Positions 30,360 through 38,351 of a DNA stretch of 38,351 nt are shown piece by piece. The first letter of the stretch is position 1. Each line of letters opens with the position of its first letter. Both the position numbers and the translations under genes were made by a program. The DNA is from Streptosporangiaceae bacterium. Lineage in GTDB: Bacteria; Actinomycetota; Actinomycetes; Streptosporangiales; Streptosporangiaceae. Below the pieces are notes generated by a model. It worked only from the letters and a program-made list of their open reading frames with translations. It had not been told where the DNA came from and searched no databases. The stretch lies in NCBI GenBank assembly GCA_019239975.1, contig JAFAZE010000072.1, forward strand, positions 1 to 38,351, read 5' to 3'.

Positions 30360-32024
30360 TCAGGGCTGGAGGCTGGCGAGCAGGTTCTTGCTGTAGACCA
30401 TGATCGTGTAGACGCTGTAGTGGTACGTGTGCGCCGGCGGGCCGAACGCCGCGACGATCTTCGCGGGCGGGATGTAGAAATGCGTGCCGTCCTGCGTGGT
30501 GGTCACGACGAAGTTCGCGTTGTGCTGCCGCGGGTCATACCAGGAACTCTGCGAGTTGTGCGTGCCCGGGCTGACTCCCGAGGACCCGAAGTTCGCGGCC
30601 CTGAGCTGGATGGAGCCGCCGCTGTCGATCGTGACGCTGTTGCCCTCGGCGTAGCTGCCCAGACCCCCGGTCAGGTGGTGGGCGGCGAGCCAGTTCGTCA
30701 GGGCCTGGTCGTGGGCCGGCGGGTTCGGGCGGCTGATCCCGTACCCCAGCGCGAACACGTAGCCGAGCAGGCAGGCGCCCAGCAACGGCAGCAGCCTGGC
30801 CGCTGTCAGCTGGTCCGCGAGCAGCCGGCCCGCGAGCACCGCGCCGAACGGCAGCACGGCGGCGATCTCCCTGGTGTCCCAGAACGTGCGGGGCAGGATG
30901 CTGAAGAAGTAGGCGGCCAGGTTGACCACGATCGCGACCGCCAGGATCTGCACGATCATGTCCTCCCAGCCGAAGAACCGGCGGATGGCGCGGGCGAACG
31001 CCCAGGCGGCCAGCGCCAGGCCCGCCAGGTGCAGCAGCGCGACGGCGGCGAACACGCCCAGCGGCCTGCCGGTGATGTCGGCTCCGTAGAGCCCGAGAAT
31101 GCCCTCGGTCATCAGCGAGAGGTGCGCAGGCCAGTTCGCGGAGGCGTCGAACGTCGTCTGCAGCGGCGCGACCACGAAGCCGCCCAGATGACCTATCGTC
31201 TTGACCACGACCGAGGCGACCGGTTCGGACACGAGCGCCGCGCCGCCCAGCGTGAGCTCGAACCAGCGGGACGACATCGGCTCCCGGCGCTGCGCGAGGC
31301 CCTGGTAGGCGCGCACGGCGCAGACCACGACAATCGGCAGGGCCCCGATGGTGAACGCGAGCCTGTCCCCTATCTGCACCCAGACCAGCAGCAGGCCGGC
31401 CGCGACGGGCACCCACCAGCGGCGGGGCGCCCGGTCCAGCAGCAGGAAGATCAGCAGTAGCGGCACCCCGGTGCCGGTGTGGTCGGGCGAAAGCAGCAGG
31501 ATGAACGCACCGGGGCCTATCTCGGGGGCGATCATGATCCCCGACGCGATCAGCACCCGGACCAGGCCGCTGATGCCGGTGGCGCGCCCCTTCGCGAGCA
31601 GCCCGGCGAGCACCACCAGCAGCGTGTAGCTGAGCGCCGCCGCGATGTGCACGTCGGCCGGCCCGAGGCCGCGGAGCAGCTCGACGAGCGCGTACTCGGG
31701 CAGCTCGGTGGTGTAGAACGACACGTCCGTGAGCGCCCAGCCGTGCAGCCACAGGTTGCCATGCAGCATGTCCCACGCCTGCAGCGCGTTGGACGCCCCG
31801 TCGGACGTGACGGCCTGCGTTCCTGAGATCCGCAGGTAGCAGAGGAACAGCAGAATCGCCGCCACGACGTACCCGGCCGTCCACCACCACCAGGCCGGCT
31901 CCCGCCCCGTGCGCCGATGACGCTGCGCGGGCGCGGCAGGGGCGTCGCGGGCGGTCACGTGCGGGGGCGTGCCGACGGTGCCGGCCATGGCCCCGCGGGT
32001 CGCGGGCCCGTCCGCAGCGGACAT
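30360..32024 (-). CDS. Polytopic membrane protein, triplet paralogue A (GT-C-like?)
   Basis: A 554-residue membrane protein of unknown function with about 10-11 helices. A cytoplasmic basic N-terminus leads to the first helix (YVVAAILLFLCYLRI); the first external loop has TSDGASNALQAWDMLHGN and DVSFYTTELPEYALVELLRG. Further conserved blocks are SPDHTGTGVPLLLIFLLLDRAPRRWW and TREIAAVLPFGAVLAGRLLA. A soluble C-terminal domain (about the last 110 residues) carries LTNWLAAHHLTGGL, TIDSGGSIQL, SQSSWYDPRQHNANFVVTT and YHYSVYTIMVYSKNLLASL. The overall plan (acidic first loop, many helices, periplasmic C-terminal domain) resembles GT-C glycosyltransferases, but no family can be named. The ATG at 32024 (AGGGGG just upstream) is preferred over 32084. 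It is last in a three-gene row. Confidence 0.75.
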   Translation of the reverse strand: MSAADGPATRGAMAGTVGTPPHVTARDAPAAPAQRHRRTGREPAWWWWTAGYVVAAILLFLCYLRISGTQAVTSDGASNALQAWDMLHGNLWLHGWALTDVSFYTTELPEYALVELLRGLGPADVHIAAALSYTLLVVLAGLLAKGRATGISGLVRVLIASGIMIAPEIGPGAFILLLSPDHTGTGVPLLLIFLLLDRAPRRWWVPVAAGLLLVWVQIGDRLAFTIGALPIVVVCAVRAYQGLAQRREPMSSRWFELTLGGAALVSEPVASVVVKTIGHLGGFVVAPLQTTFDASANWPAHLSLMTEGILGLYGADITGRPLGVFAAVALLHLAGLALAAWAFARAIRRFFGWEDMIVQILAVAIVVNLAAYFFSILPRTFWDTREIAAVLPFGAVLAGRLLADQLTAARLLPLLGACLLGYVFALGYGISRPNPPAHDQALTNWLAAHHLTGGLGSYAEGNSVTIDSGGSIQLRAANFGSSGVSPGTHNSQSSWYDPRQHNANFVVTTTQDGTHFYIPPAKIVAAFGPPAHTYHYSVYTIMVYSKNLLASLQP

Positions 32025-32113
32025 GGCTCCCCCTGGAGGTATCGACGTCGGTGCGAGGCTACTACAGCGGGCTCCGCCCCTCACACCGGGCTCAGCCCGT
32101 CACTCACCGGCTT

Positions 32114-33859
32114 TCACGCCGGATGAAGGGTATGGCGCCCCAGGCGGGCGAGCAGGTTCTCGTCCCAGACCACGATCGTATAGCCAGCAAAGTGGTATAC
32201 GCGGGCTGGCGGGCCGAACGTGCGGACCGCGTCGCCGTAGGGCACGTCGACCGTGGGGCCCTGCGGGGCGGTGGTCACCACGAAGTTCGCGTAGTGCAGC
32301 CGCGGGTCGTACCACGAGGCCTGCGACTGGTAGGCCCTGGCGGCCACGCCGCCCACGCGGCCCCCGCCGCCCCCGCCGAACGAGGTCACCATGACCTGGA
32401 CGCGGCCGCCGCTGTCCAGCGTGGTCACGTTGGCCTCCGGGCCGCTGAGCCCCGCGGTGAGATGGTGGGCGGCGAGCCAGCCGGCGAGATCCTGTTCCTG
32501 TGCAGCGACCGCGGGCTGGGCGGCGCCGTACCCGAGAGCGGCCAGGTACCCGGCCGCGCACAGCGCGAGGGCCGGCGCCGCGAGCCGCGGCCAGCGCGCC
32601 ATCAGAGGATGGCGGCCGGGGGGCCGCGTGTCCGCCGGGGCATGGCGCGCGAGCAGCGGGCCGGCCAGCAGCCGGCCGGCCAGCACGGCGCCGAGCGGCA
32701 GGACGGCGGCGATCTCCCGGGTCGGGTATCCCGTGCCGACCACCGTCCCCGGCAGGTTGGTGGATATATAGGTCACCAGGTTCACCACGATCGCCACGGG
32801 CAGCACCTGGACGATCAGCTCCTGCTCGCGCGGAAACCGCCGCACCGCCAGGGCGAACGCCCACACGGCCAGCGCGAGGCCGGCCAGGTGGGCGACGGCG
32901 AAGACCAGGCCGGGTCCGTGGCTGGGGAATTCGGCGCCGTACAGCGCGAGCACTCCCCTGGCCGTCAGCCACAGATGCACCGGGACCGAGCCCAGCGTGG
33001 CGGGGACCGTGGGCAGTGGGTTGGCCGTGAAGCCGCCGGCCGCGGTGATCGCCCGCCCGGCGAGCCACGCCGCGGCCGCCGAGAGGATCGCCGCCGCGGC
33101 GAGCGCCAGCTCGAACGCCGGCGGCCGGCGCCGCGCCGGCACCTGGGAACCCGCCGGCGCCTGGGAACGCGCCAGGGCCCGGCATACACGGAAAACGCAC
33201 ACCAGGACGAGGGGCAGCACGGCGGTCACGAGCGCCACCCGGTCGGCGACCTGTATCCAGGCGAGCATCAGCCCGGTGATCACGGCTACGTACCAGCGGC
33301 GCGGCGCGCGGTCCAGCACCAGCCAGGTGAGCAGCAGCGGTACCCCGGTGCCGACGTGGTCCGGGTTGAGCAACAGCAGGAACGCGCCGTGGCCGAGCTG
33401 GGGAGCCAGCATGACGCCCGACGCGATCAGCACCCGGACCAGGCCGTTGACACCGGTGGCGCGGCCCTTGGCGACCAGCCCGGCGAGCAGCACGAGCAGC
33501 GTGTAGGTGAGCGCCGCGGCGATGTGGACATCGGCCGGGCCAAGGCCCCGGACCGCCTCGACGCCGGCGTACTCGGGAAGCTCGGTGGTGTAGAACGACA
33601 CGTCGCCGAGCGTCCAGCCATGCAGCAGCACGTTCCCGTGCAGCATGTCCCATGCCTGCAGCGCGATCGCGGCACCGTCCGACGTGGCGGGGACCGTCCA
33701 GGACAGCCGCAGGTAGCAGGTGAACAGGACGGCCGCGACGGGCAGTGCCCACCACCGGTACCGCAGCGCCCACCGTGTCCCGGCCGGCGGTCTCACCACC
33801 GGTACCCCGGGCGGTCTCAGCAGCTTTCCCGCCGGGGATCCGGTCGGTGGTGATGCCAT
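32114..33859 (-). CDS. Polytopic membrane protein, triplet paralogue B (GT-C-like?)
   Basis: A 581-residue paralogue of its two neighbours, sharing every landmark: TSDGAAIALQAWDMLHGNVL, DVSFYTTELPEYAGVEAVRGLGP, NPDHVGTGVPLLLTWLVLDRAPRRWY, TREIAAVLPLGAVLAGRLLA, and a C-terminal domain with LAGWLAAHHLTAGL, TLDSGGRVQV, SQASWYDPRLHYANFVVTT and FGPPARVYHFAGYTIVVWDENLLARL. It differs by a Gly-rich insert (FGGGGGGRVGGV) in the C-terminal domain. It starts 11 bp after the stop of paralogue C, so the two are co-transcribed and perhaps translationally coupled; paralogue A follows after 89 bp. Function is unknown; a lipid-linked sugar transferase acting outside the membrane is one possibility. Confidence 0.77.
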   Translation of the reverse strand: MASPPTGSPAGKLLRPPGVPVVRPPAGTRWALRYRWWALPVAAVLFTCYLRLSWTVPATSDGAAIALQAWDMLHGNVLLHGWTLGDVSFYTTELPEYAGVEAVRGLGPADVHIAAALTYTLLVLLAGLVAKGRATGVNGLVRVLIASGVMLAPQLGHGAFLLLLNPDHVGTGVPLLLTWLVLDRAPRRWYVAVITGLMLAWIQVADRVALVTAVLPLVLVCVFRVCRALARSQAPAGSQVPARRRPPAFELALAAAAILSAAAAWLAGRAITAAGGFTANPLPTVPATLGSVPVHLWLTARGVLALYGAEFPSHGPGLVFAVAHLAGLALAVWAFALAVRRFPREQELIVQVLPVAIVVNLVTYISTNLPGTVVGTGYPTREIAAVLPLGAVLAGRLLAGPLLARHAPADTRPPGRHPLMARWPRLAAPALALCAAGYLAALGYGAAQPAVAAQEQDLAGWLAAHHLTAGLSGPEANVTTLDSGGRVQVMVTSFGGGGGGRVGGVAARAYQSQASWYDPRLHYANFVVTTAPQGPTVDVPYGDAVRTFGPPARVYHFAGYTIVVWDENLLARLGRHTLHPA

Positions 33860-33870
33860 CGGTGGTCCCG

Positions 33871-35568
33871 TCAGCCGAAGGGCGCCGTCCGCGGCGGGCC
33901 GAGGCCGGCGAGCAGGTTCTTGTGCCAGATCATGATCGTGTAGTCCCGGAAATGATAGATCCGCGCGGGCTTGCCGAAGTCGGCGACCACGTCACCGGGC
34001 GGAATCGACGAACGCGGACCGCCGGCCGTGGTCGTCATGACGTAGCTGGCGTAGTGCAGCCGGGGGTCATACCAGGACGCCTGCGACTGGTACGCCCGCG
34101 GGGCCGCCGAGCGCGGCCCCCAGGACACCGTCCTGAGCTGGACCCGCCCGCCGCTGTCGAGCGTGGTGATGTTCGACCAGGTGTACATGCTGAGCCCGGT
34201 GACCAGGTGATGGGCGGCGAGCCAGCCGGCGAGATCCTGGTCGACGGCCGGCACCGGCGGCCGCGCCGCGCCGTATCCGAGGGCGGCCGCGTAGCAGACG
34301 CCGAGCGCACCGAGTGCGGAGACCGCGCCGATCCGGCCGGCCCGGCTCCGCGCGCCCCGCGTGCCGCCGGCCCGGGACGCCAGGATCCGCCCGCCCAGCA
34401 TGCGCGCGGCCAGAACGGCCCCGAAGGGCAGCACGTCGCCGATCTCCCTGGTGTCGTAGAACGTCGAGGGGATGACGCTGAGCACGTACGCGGCCAGGCT
34501 GACGGCTATCGCGACGGTCAGCACCTGCGAGACCAGGTCCGCCCGCCGGAACCGCCATACCGCGAGCCCGAGCCCGGACACGACGGCCGCGACGCCGGCC
34601 AGGTGCACCGCGGCGAAGAACGCCTGCGCCCCGGGGTGCAGCCCGGAAAAATCCGCCCCGAACAGGGCGAGCAGTCCGCGGGCGGTCAGCCGCAGGTGGG
34701 AGGGAATCCAGGCCAGCGGGGCGACGGAGGTGATGACCGGCCGCAGGGAGAACCCGCCGAGCCCCGAGATCAGGCGCAGCGTCAGCGACGCCACCGCCAC
34801 CGCGCTGATCGCGGCCGCCGCGAGCGAGAGCTCAAACCACCGCCACCGCCGGTGCCGGACAACCGCGTAACAGGCGCGCCCGGCGCACACCGCGACCAGC
34901 GGCAGCACCGCGTCGATCAGCGCGATCTGGTCGGCGATCAGGACCCACGCGAGCATCAGCCCGATGACCGGCGGCAGGTACCAGCGCCGGGGCGCCCGGT
35001 CGAGCACCAGGAAGGTAAGCAGCAGCGGCACGCCGGTGCCGATATGGTCCGGCGACAACAGTACGACGTCAACGCCGGGGCCGAGTTGCGGCGCCAGCAT
35101 GATGCCGGAGGCGGCCAGGAAGCGGATCACGCCCTCGCGCCCGGTCGCGCGTCCCCTGGCCAGCAGCCCCGCGAGCAGCACGAGCAGGGTGTAGGTCAGC
35201 GCCGCCGCCACGTGCACCACATCCGGGCGGAGCCCTCGTACCGCTTCGACGAGGGTGTACTCGGGAAGCTCGGTGGTGTAGAACGACACGTCCGTGAGCG
35301 TCCAGCCGTGCAGCAGCACGTTCCCGTGCAGCATGTCCCACGCTTCCAGCGCGTTCGACGCCCCGTCGGCGGGGGCAGGCTGGGTCCTGGACACCTGCAG
35401 GTAGCACAGGAACAACACCGCACCCGCCACCGTGCAGACGGCGGCCCAGGCCAGCCACCGCGGCAGCCACGCCGGGGGCGCCGGGCGGCCGCGCCGGTGC
35501 GCGGCACCGGAACCACCCGGCTCCGGGCCGCCATGCCGAGCCCGGGCCGGAGCCTCCGTCCTGGACAT
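33871..35568 (-). CDS. Polytopic membrane protein, triplet paralogue C (GT-C-like?)
   Basis: A 565-residue paralogue and the first gene of the row. Landmarks: ADGASNALEAWDMLHGNVLL, DVSFYTTELPEYTLVEAVRGL, SPDHIGTGVPLLLTFLVLDRAPRRWY, DTREIGDVLPFGAVLAARML and a C-terminal domain with LAGWLAAHHLVTGL, TLDSGGRVQL, SQASWYDPRLHYASYVMTT and YHFRDYTIMIWHKNLLAGL. The ATG at 35568 has GAGG 4 bases upstream and is chosen over an in-frame ATG at 35604. The repeated Asp/Glu in the first loop and the PDHxGTG motif are the best candidates for functional residues. The promoter should lie in 35569-35700. Nothing in the neighbourhood names the product. Confidence 0.77.
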   Translation of the reverse strand: MSRTEAPARARHGGPEPGGSGAAHRRGRPAPPAWLPRWLAWAAVCTVAGAVLFLCYLQVSRTQPAPADGASNALEAWDMLHGNVLLHGWTLTDVSFYTTELPEYTLVEAVRGLRPDVVHVAAALTYTLLVLLAGLLARGRATGREGVIRFLAASGIMLAPQLGPGVDVVLLSPDHIGTGVPLLLTFLVLDRAPRRWYLPPVIGLMLAWVLIADQIALIDAVLPLVAVCAGRACYAVVRHRRWRWFELSLAAAAISAVAVASLTLRLISGLGGFSLRPVITSVAPLAWIPSHLRLTARGLLALFGADFSGLHPGAQAFFAAVHLAGVAAVVSGLGLAVWRFRRADLVSQVLTVAIAVSLAAYVLSVIPSTFYDTREIGDVLPFGAVLAARMLGGRILASRAGGTRGARSRAGRIGAVSALGALGVCYAAALGYGAARPPVPAVDQDLAGWLAAHHLVTGLSMYTWSNITTLDSGGRVQLRTVSWGPRSAAPRAYQSQASWYDPRLHYASYVMTTTAGGPRSSIPPGDVVADFGKPARIYHFRDYTIMIWHKNLLAGLGPPRTAPFG

Positions 35569-35736
35569 GAATCCTCTATTGGGTATTAGCCGGCTTTCCG
35601 CCATATTAGGGGTTCATGAGACGGGGGTTACGACGACTCCGTACGTTTTGCCGTCTATTGACGGACTCGTGCTTCACATCATCCGCCATCTTCGGTAACT
35701 CAGAAAACAGGAACATCATAGCCGCGAGCCAGCCAG

Positions 35737-35788
35737 CGGTTTGGGTGCAATCCGCGTCGTCATAGCAGCGCGGATCGCACCCAAACCG
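35737..35788. terminator. Long hairpin (20-bp stem)
   Basis: The arms 35737-35756 and 35769-35788 pair over 20 bases with one mismatch around a 12-nt loop (the left arm starts CGGTTTGGGTGC, the right arm ends GCACCCAAACCG). The stem is much longer than an ordinary terminator. It could end ROK transcription, but 250 bp of repeats separate it from the ROK stop, so a structural or mobile-repeat origin is possible. Confidence 0.55.
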
Positions 35789-35807
35789 GTGAGACCGGGC
35801 GGCGCAC

Positions 35808-36025
35808 GGAGCCGACGGCAGCGCAACTGGGAATGGCGCGGACGCGCCGCGCCCCGCGGAGCGGCGGCGGAGCCGCCGGGAGCGCAGCCGGGAACGCCGC
35901 GCCCACTGCGCGGGGGGCGGAGCCGCCGGCAGCACAACCGGGAACGCCGCGCCCACTGCGCCGCGCCCACGGCGCGGCACGCGGAGCCACCGGCAGCGCG
36001 GCCGGGAACGGGTGTTGCCTGGATG
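35808..36025. repeat. Degenerate GC-rich repeats (4 copies)
   Basis: Blocks resembling GGAGCCGCCGGCAGCGCAAC followed by a GGGAACGCCGCG-like stretch start at 35808, 35869, 35919 and 35983, with spacing of 61, 50 and 64 bp. The middle copies share GGGAACGCCGCGCCCACTGCG exactly in part. Not coding. Confidence 0.7.
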
Positions 36026-36041
36026 AGTGGGGGTTCGCGTG

Positions 36042-37334
36042 CTAGCCGGCGACGGACTCCAGCAGGTCGGCGCGGGCCTGCTCGACGGCGGCCAGCAGGG
36101 CGCCGCGCAGCACCGGCTCGGCGGTGACGGCGGTGGGCACCACGCGCGGGCGGGCGGGGCAGATGCGCGCGACCTCGGCCGCCACCCGGCCGGCCAGCGC
36201 GGTGCCGCCGGCCAGGCCCACCTCGCCGCCGAGGACCACGAGGCCGGGATCGAGCACCGCGCACACCGACGCCACGCCGAGCGCAACCCGGTGCGCGAGC
36301 TCGCCAAGAAACTCCCGCGCCCGCTCGGAAGCACCATTGGGTGAGGCAGAGACCGATGAAGGGGGAGCCGGGGCGTGACTGGCCGCCGCCTCGTCGCCGG
36401 CCTCGCCGGCCGCCGCTACGGCGGTGCGGACGGCCTCGCCGGCCGCCGGCGCGGTGAAGCCGAACGCGGACGCGAGCATCCGGATGACGCCCGCGCCGGC
36501 CAGCCACTGCAGGCCGCCGGTCGCCGGGTGCCGGATGTCCTCCTGCATGGGGGCCTCCGGCACCGGCAGGTAGCCGATCTCGCCGGCGGCGCCGGCGGCG
36601 CCGCGGTGCAGCCTGCCGCCGAGCACGGTGGCCAGGCCGAGGCCGACGCCGAGCCAGACCAGGGCGAAGTCGTCGGTGCCGGCGGCCGCGCCGATCGCGT
36701 GCTCGGCCATCGCGGCCAGGTTGACGTCGTTCTCGATCACGACCGGCCGGCGCAGCGCGCCGCGCAGCGCACCGAGGACGCCCTCGTGCCAGGCCGGGAG
36801 GTTGACCGCGAGGTGAGGATCGCCGGTGCGCGGGTCGACCACGCCGGGGCTGCCGATCACGAACGCGCTCAGCTGGCCGACCGGCACCCCGGCCCGGGCG
36901 CACGCGCGGTCCACGGCCGACACCACCAGCTCCACCGGATCACCCGAGCCGTTCGGGTCCTCCCTTGCCTCGGCTATGATCCGCCCGGTCACGTCGGCGA
37001 CGGCGGTGGCGACCAGATCGGACTCCACGTAGAGCGCCGCCACGTAAGCGCTCGAGGGCACGACCGAGTAGAGGGCGGCGTTGGGCCCGCGGCCGCCCGC
37101 CTGCTCGCCGACGGTGGCCACCAGGCCCCGCTCCTCGAGCCTGGCAAGCATCTGCGACACGGTTACCTTGGACACGCCGGTAAGCTCGCTGAGCTGGGAA
37201 CGGGTGAGCGGTTCGCCGCGCAGCAGGAGCTCGAGGGCGGCACGGTCGTTCAGCTCGCGCAGCAGGCTCGGCGTGCCCGGCCGCGCCGCGGAGCTCACCC
37301 CCGTGCGCCCGCCCGCCCCTGGTTGGCTGTGCAT
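36042..37334 (-). CDS. ROK-family transcriptional repressor
   Basis: A 430-residue regulator. The N-terminal winged helix (residues about 22-75: LLRELNDRAALELLLRGEPLTRSQLSELTGVSKVTVSQMLARLEERGLV) is followed by the ROK sugar-kinase-like domain: AFVIGSPGVVD, VVIENDVNLAAMAEH and LVWLGVGLGLATVLGG, then GAAGEIGYLPVPE. The zinc-binding CxCGxxGC motif usual for ROK proteins is replaced by MQEDIRHPATGGLQW, and a Ser/Ala/Pro-rich loop (about residues 310-337) is inserted. It is divergent from a sugar-binding lipoprotein gene and is probably its repressor, released by an imported sugar. CsnR/NagC-like roles are possible. Confidence 0.88.
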   Translation of the reverse strand: MHSQPGAGGRTGVSSAARPGTPSLLRELNDRAALELLLRGEPLTRSQLSELTGVSKVTVSQMLARLEERGLVATVGEQAGGRGPNAALYSVVPSSAYVAALYVESDLVATAVADVTGRIIAEAREDPNGSGDPVELVVSAVDRACARAGVPVGQLSAFVIGSPGVVDPRTGDPHLAVNLPAWHEGVLGALRGALRRPVVIENDVNLAAMAEHAIGAAAGTDDFALVWLGVGLGLATVLGGRLHRGAAGAAGEIGYLPVPEAPMQEDIRHPATGGLQWLAGAGVIRMLASAFGFTAPAAGEAVRTAVAAAGEAGDEAAASHAPAPPSSVSASPNGASERAREFLGELAHRVALGVASVCAVLDPGLVVLGGEVGLAGGTALAGRVAAEVARICPARPRVVPTAVTAEPVLRGALLAAVEQARADLLESVAG

Positions 37335-37402
37335 CGTGCTCCCATCTGACGTCGGGTGGCTTGTGTCTCAATCCGGCAACAGGTGACGTCAGTACCTATC
37401 TT

Positions 37403-37419
37403 ATAGGAAAGTTTCCGAT
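37403..37419. promoter_or_regulatory. ROK-type palindromic operator
   Basis: ATAGGAAAGTTTCCGAT is a 17-bp inverted repeat (GGAAA-G-TTTCC core, one mismatched pair outside the core) in the 148-bp divergent region between the ROK and lipoprotein genes. It resembles AGGAAA-TTTCCT palindromes I recall for actinobacterial ROK repressors such as CsnR. A TGACGTCA palindrome lies about 20 bp to its left. Confidence 0.6.
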
Positions 37420-37482
37420 TAGTTTCTTCGGTACGAGTCATCACTCCGGGGCACCCAAGGCACCGGGGAAGGAGGACAAGCA

Positions 37483-38351
37483 GTGCGACCAAAGATAATC
37501 GGCGCGGCTGCCTGCGGACTAGCCGCGCTCGCGGTCGCGGGCTGCGCCTCAGGGAGCAGCTCCACGCCGGGCGGCGGCGGGTCATCCTCGTCGTCCGCAC
37601 CCAGCCAGCTCACCGTATGGCGGATGGGCGCTTCCGTCCCGTCCGAAGTCACCTGGATGAACGGCGTCGTCACCCAGTTCCACAAGGAGTACCCGGCCTA
37701 CGCGAAGACCAAGGTCAACGTGGTCTGGGTCCCGTGGACGAACAACACCACCGACTGGACCAATGCCCTGGCCAGCGGCAAGAACGCGCCGGACATCACC
37801 GAACTGGGCAACACCGAGACGCCCACCGAGGCGTCGCTCGGCGCGCTCGCCAACATCTCCAGCTTCGTGAACGGCTGGACGAACAAGTCCGACGTCGTGT
37901 CCGGCATGCTCGCGAACGACACGCAGAACGGCAACGTCTACGGCGTCCCGTGGTTCGGCGGCGTGCGCGGCATCTGGTACCGCACCGACCAGTTCAAGGG
38001 CGCCGGCATCACGTCCACGCCGGCCACCTGGGCGGACCTCGTCACGGACGCGAAGAAGCTGATGACGAAGTACCCGGGCAGCTACGGCATCGGCGCCCCG
38101 AGCAACTTCACCAATGGCATCGTAAGTTTCATCTGGGGCGCGGGCGGCCAGGTGGCGACCTACAACGGCGGCAAGTGGACAGCGGACCTGACCACCCCGC
38201 AGTCCGAGGCCGGCATCAAGTTCTACGCCGACCTGTACCTCACCAACCACCTCTCGCCATCGAAGTACGTGGGCCAGACCGAGCTCGGCAACTCCGGCGC
38301 GACCTCCGGCGGCGCGAACGAGGACTTCGCGCTCGGCAAGCTCGACATGTA
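37483..38351 (+). CDS. Sugar ABC transporter substrate-binding lipoprotein (partial)
   Basis: At least 289 residues, cut by the right edge. The GTG start has an excellent AAGGAGG 7 bases upstream. RPKIIGAAACGLAALAVAGC is a lipoprotein signal (lipobox VAGC, Cys21), followed by a Ser/Gly linker. The mature part has QLTVWRMGASVP, VVTQFHKEYPAYAKTKVNVVWVPW, ALASGKNAPDITELGNTETP, NVYGVPWFGGVRGIWYRTDQF, TWADLVTDAKKL and NEDFALGKLDM, the N- and hinge-lobe pattern of CUT1 solute-binding proteins. Divergent from the ROK gene and preceded by its likely operator; permease genes are expected beyond the edge. The ligand is a sugar of unknown identity. Confidence 0.9.
   Translation, partial: MRPKIIGAAACGLAALAVAGCASGSSSTPGGGGSSSSSAPSQLTVWRMGASVPSEVTWMNGVVTQFHKEYPAYAKTKVNVVWVPWTNNTTDWTNALASGKNAPDITELGNTETPTEASLGALANISSFVNGWTNKSDVVSGMLANDTQNGNVYGVPWFGGVRGIWYRTDQFKGAGITSTPATWADLVTDAKKLMTKYPGSYGIGAPSNFTNGIVSFIWGAGGQVATYNGGKWTADLTTPQSEAGIKFYADLYLTNHLSPSKYVGQTELGNSGATSGGANEDFALGKLDM

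Larger units (their letters stand above)
35569..36041. other. Non-coding region with hairpin and GC repeats
   Basis: A 473-bp gap upstream of the triplet and downstream of the ROK gene. Its left part (35569-35700) is relatively AT-rich and should hold the triplet promoter. Its middle holds a 20-bp-stem hairpin. Its right part (35800-36030) consists of GC repeats. Frames crossing it translate into Arg/Ala-rich repeats and are not credible genes. Confidence 0.65.

Noticed and set aside
32051..35589. Plus-strand frames of about 600 residues opposite the membrane triplet
   Set aside because: Hydrophilic Gln/Gly/Arg-rich translations that repeat only because the genes opposite are paralogues.
35737..36025. 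Insertion sequence or MITE with terminal repeats
   Set aside because: No transposase, target duplication or matching outer ends are visible; kept only as a hairpin and repeats.

Overview
The window is a chromosomal segment of a high-GC actinomycete. The evidence is a GC-rich third codon position throughout, an actinobacterial RecA N-terminus next to a DUF3046 gene and an Lhr helicase, F420-dependent enzymes, a DUF4190/septum-formation protein, and sugar ABC operons without their own ATPase. A filamentous soil lineage fits, but the genus cannot be fixed from sequence alone.

Layout. (1) 1-1080: the start of recA (minus strand, runs off the left edge) with two recognisable DNA-damage promoters, then about 650 bp of non-coding repeat DNA including a 31-bp tandem array. 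(2) 1081-6113: small metabolic genes: an EgtE-like PLP enzyme, an F420/PPOX protein, a PadR-membrane protein-Tat esterase operon with a tandem palindromic operator, and an F420-dependent LLM oxidoreductase. This block separates recA from DUF3046, which are usually neighbours. (3) 6162-15022: DUF3046, a lipoprotein, a DUF4190/septum-formation protein, a 1608-aa Lhr helicase, an AbiEi/DUF559-type protein and a GNAT-ACT_3 fusion. (4) 15150-26986: a secreted CHAP-PKD cell-wall hydrolase followed by what reads as an amino-sugar/muropeptide salvage locus: an AmiE-like serine hydrolase, a BadF/BadG-type amino-sugar kinase, a MurQ etherase fused to a second GlmS-like SIS module, a lipoprotein-permease-permease ABC importer and an RpiR/MurR-type regulator. 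(5) 27150-30283: a drug-type MFS exporter with a divergent HxlR regulator, an ABM-like protein and an SRPBCC protein. (6) 30360-35568: three tandem paralogous polytopic membrane proteins of unknown function, possibly GT-C-like. (7) 35569-38351: a repeat-rich intergenic region with a long hairpin, a ROK repressor and a divergent sugar-binding lipoprotein cut by the right edge.

How the genes may work together. The clearest system is the wall-recycling module. The CHAP enzyme would release wall fragments, the ABC importer would take up unphosphorylated amino sugar or muropeptide, the AmiE-like hydrolase would trim peptide, the kinase would phosphorylate MurNAc/GlcNAc and MurQ would remove lactate, with the RpiR protein sensing a sugar phosphate. 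This is the logic of the Bacillus ybb (murQ-murR-amiE) locus, with an ABC importer plus kinase replacing the PTS. The most unusual items are the MurQ-SIS fusion and the membrane-protein triplet. There is no tRNA, rRNA, CRISPR array, transposase or phage gene that I can support.
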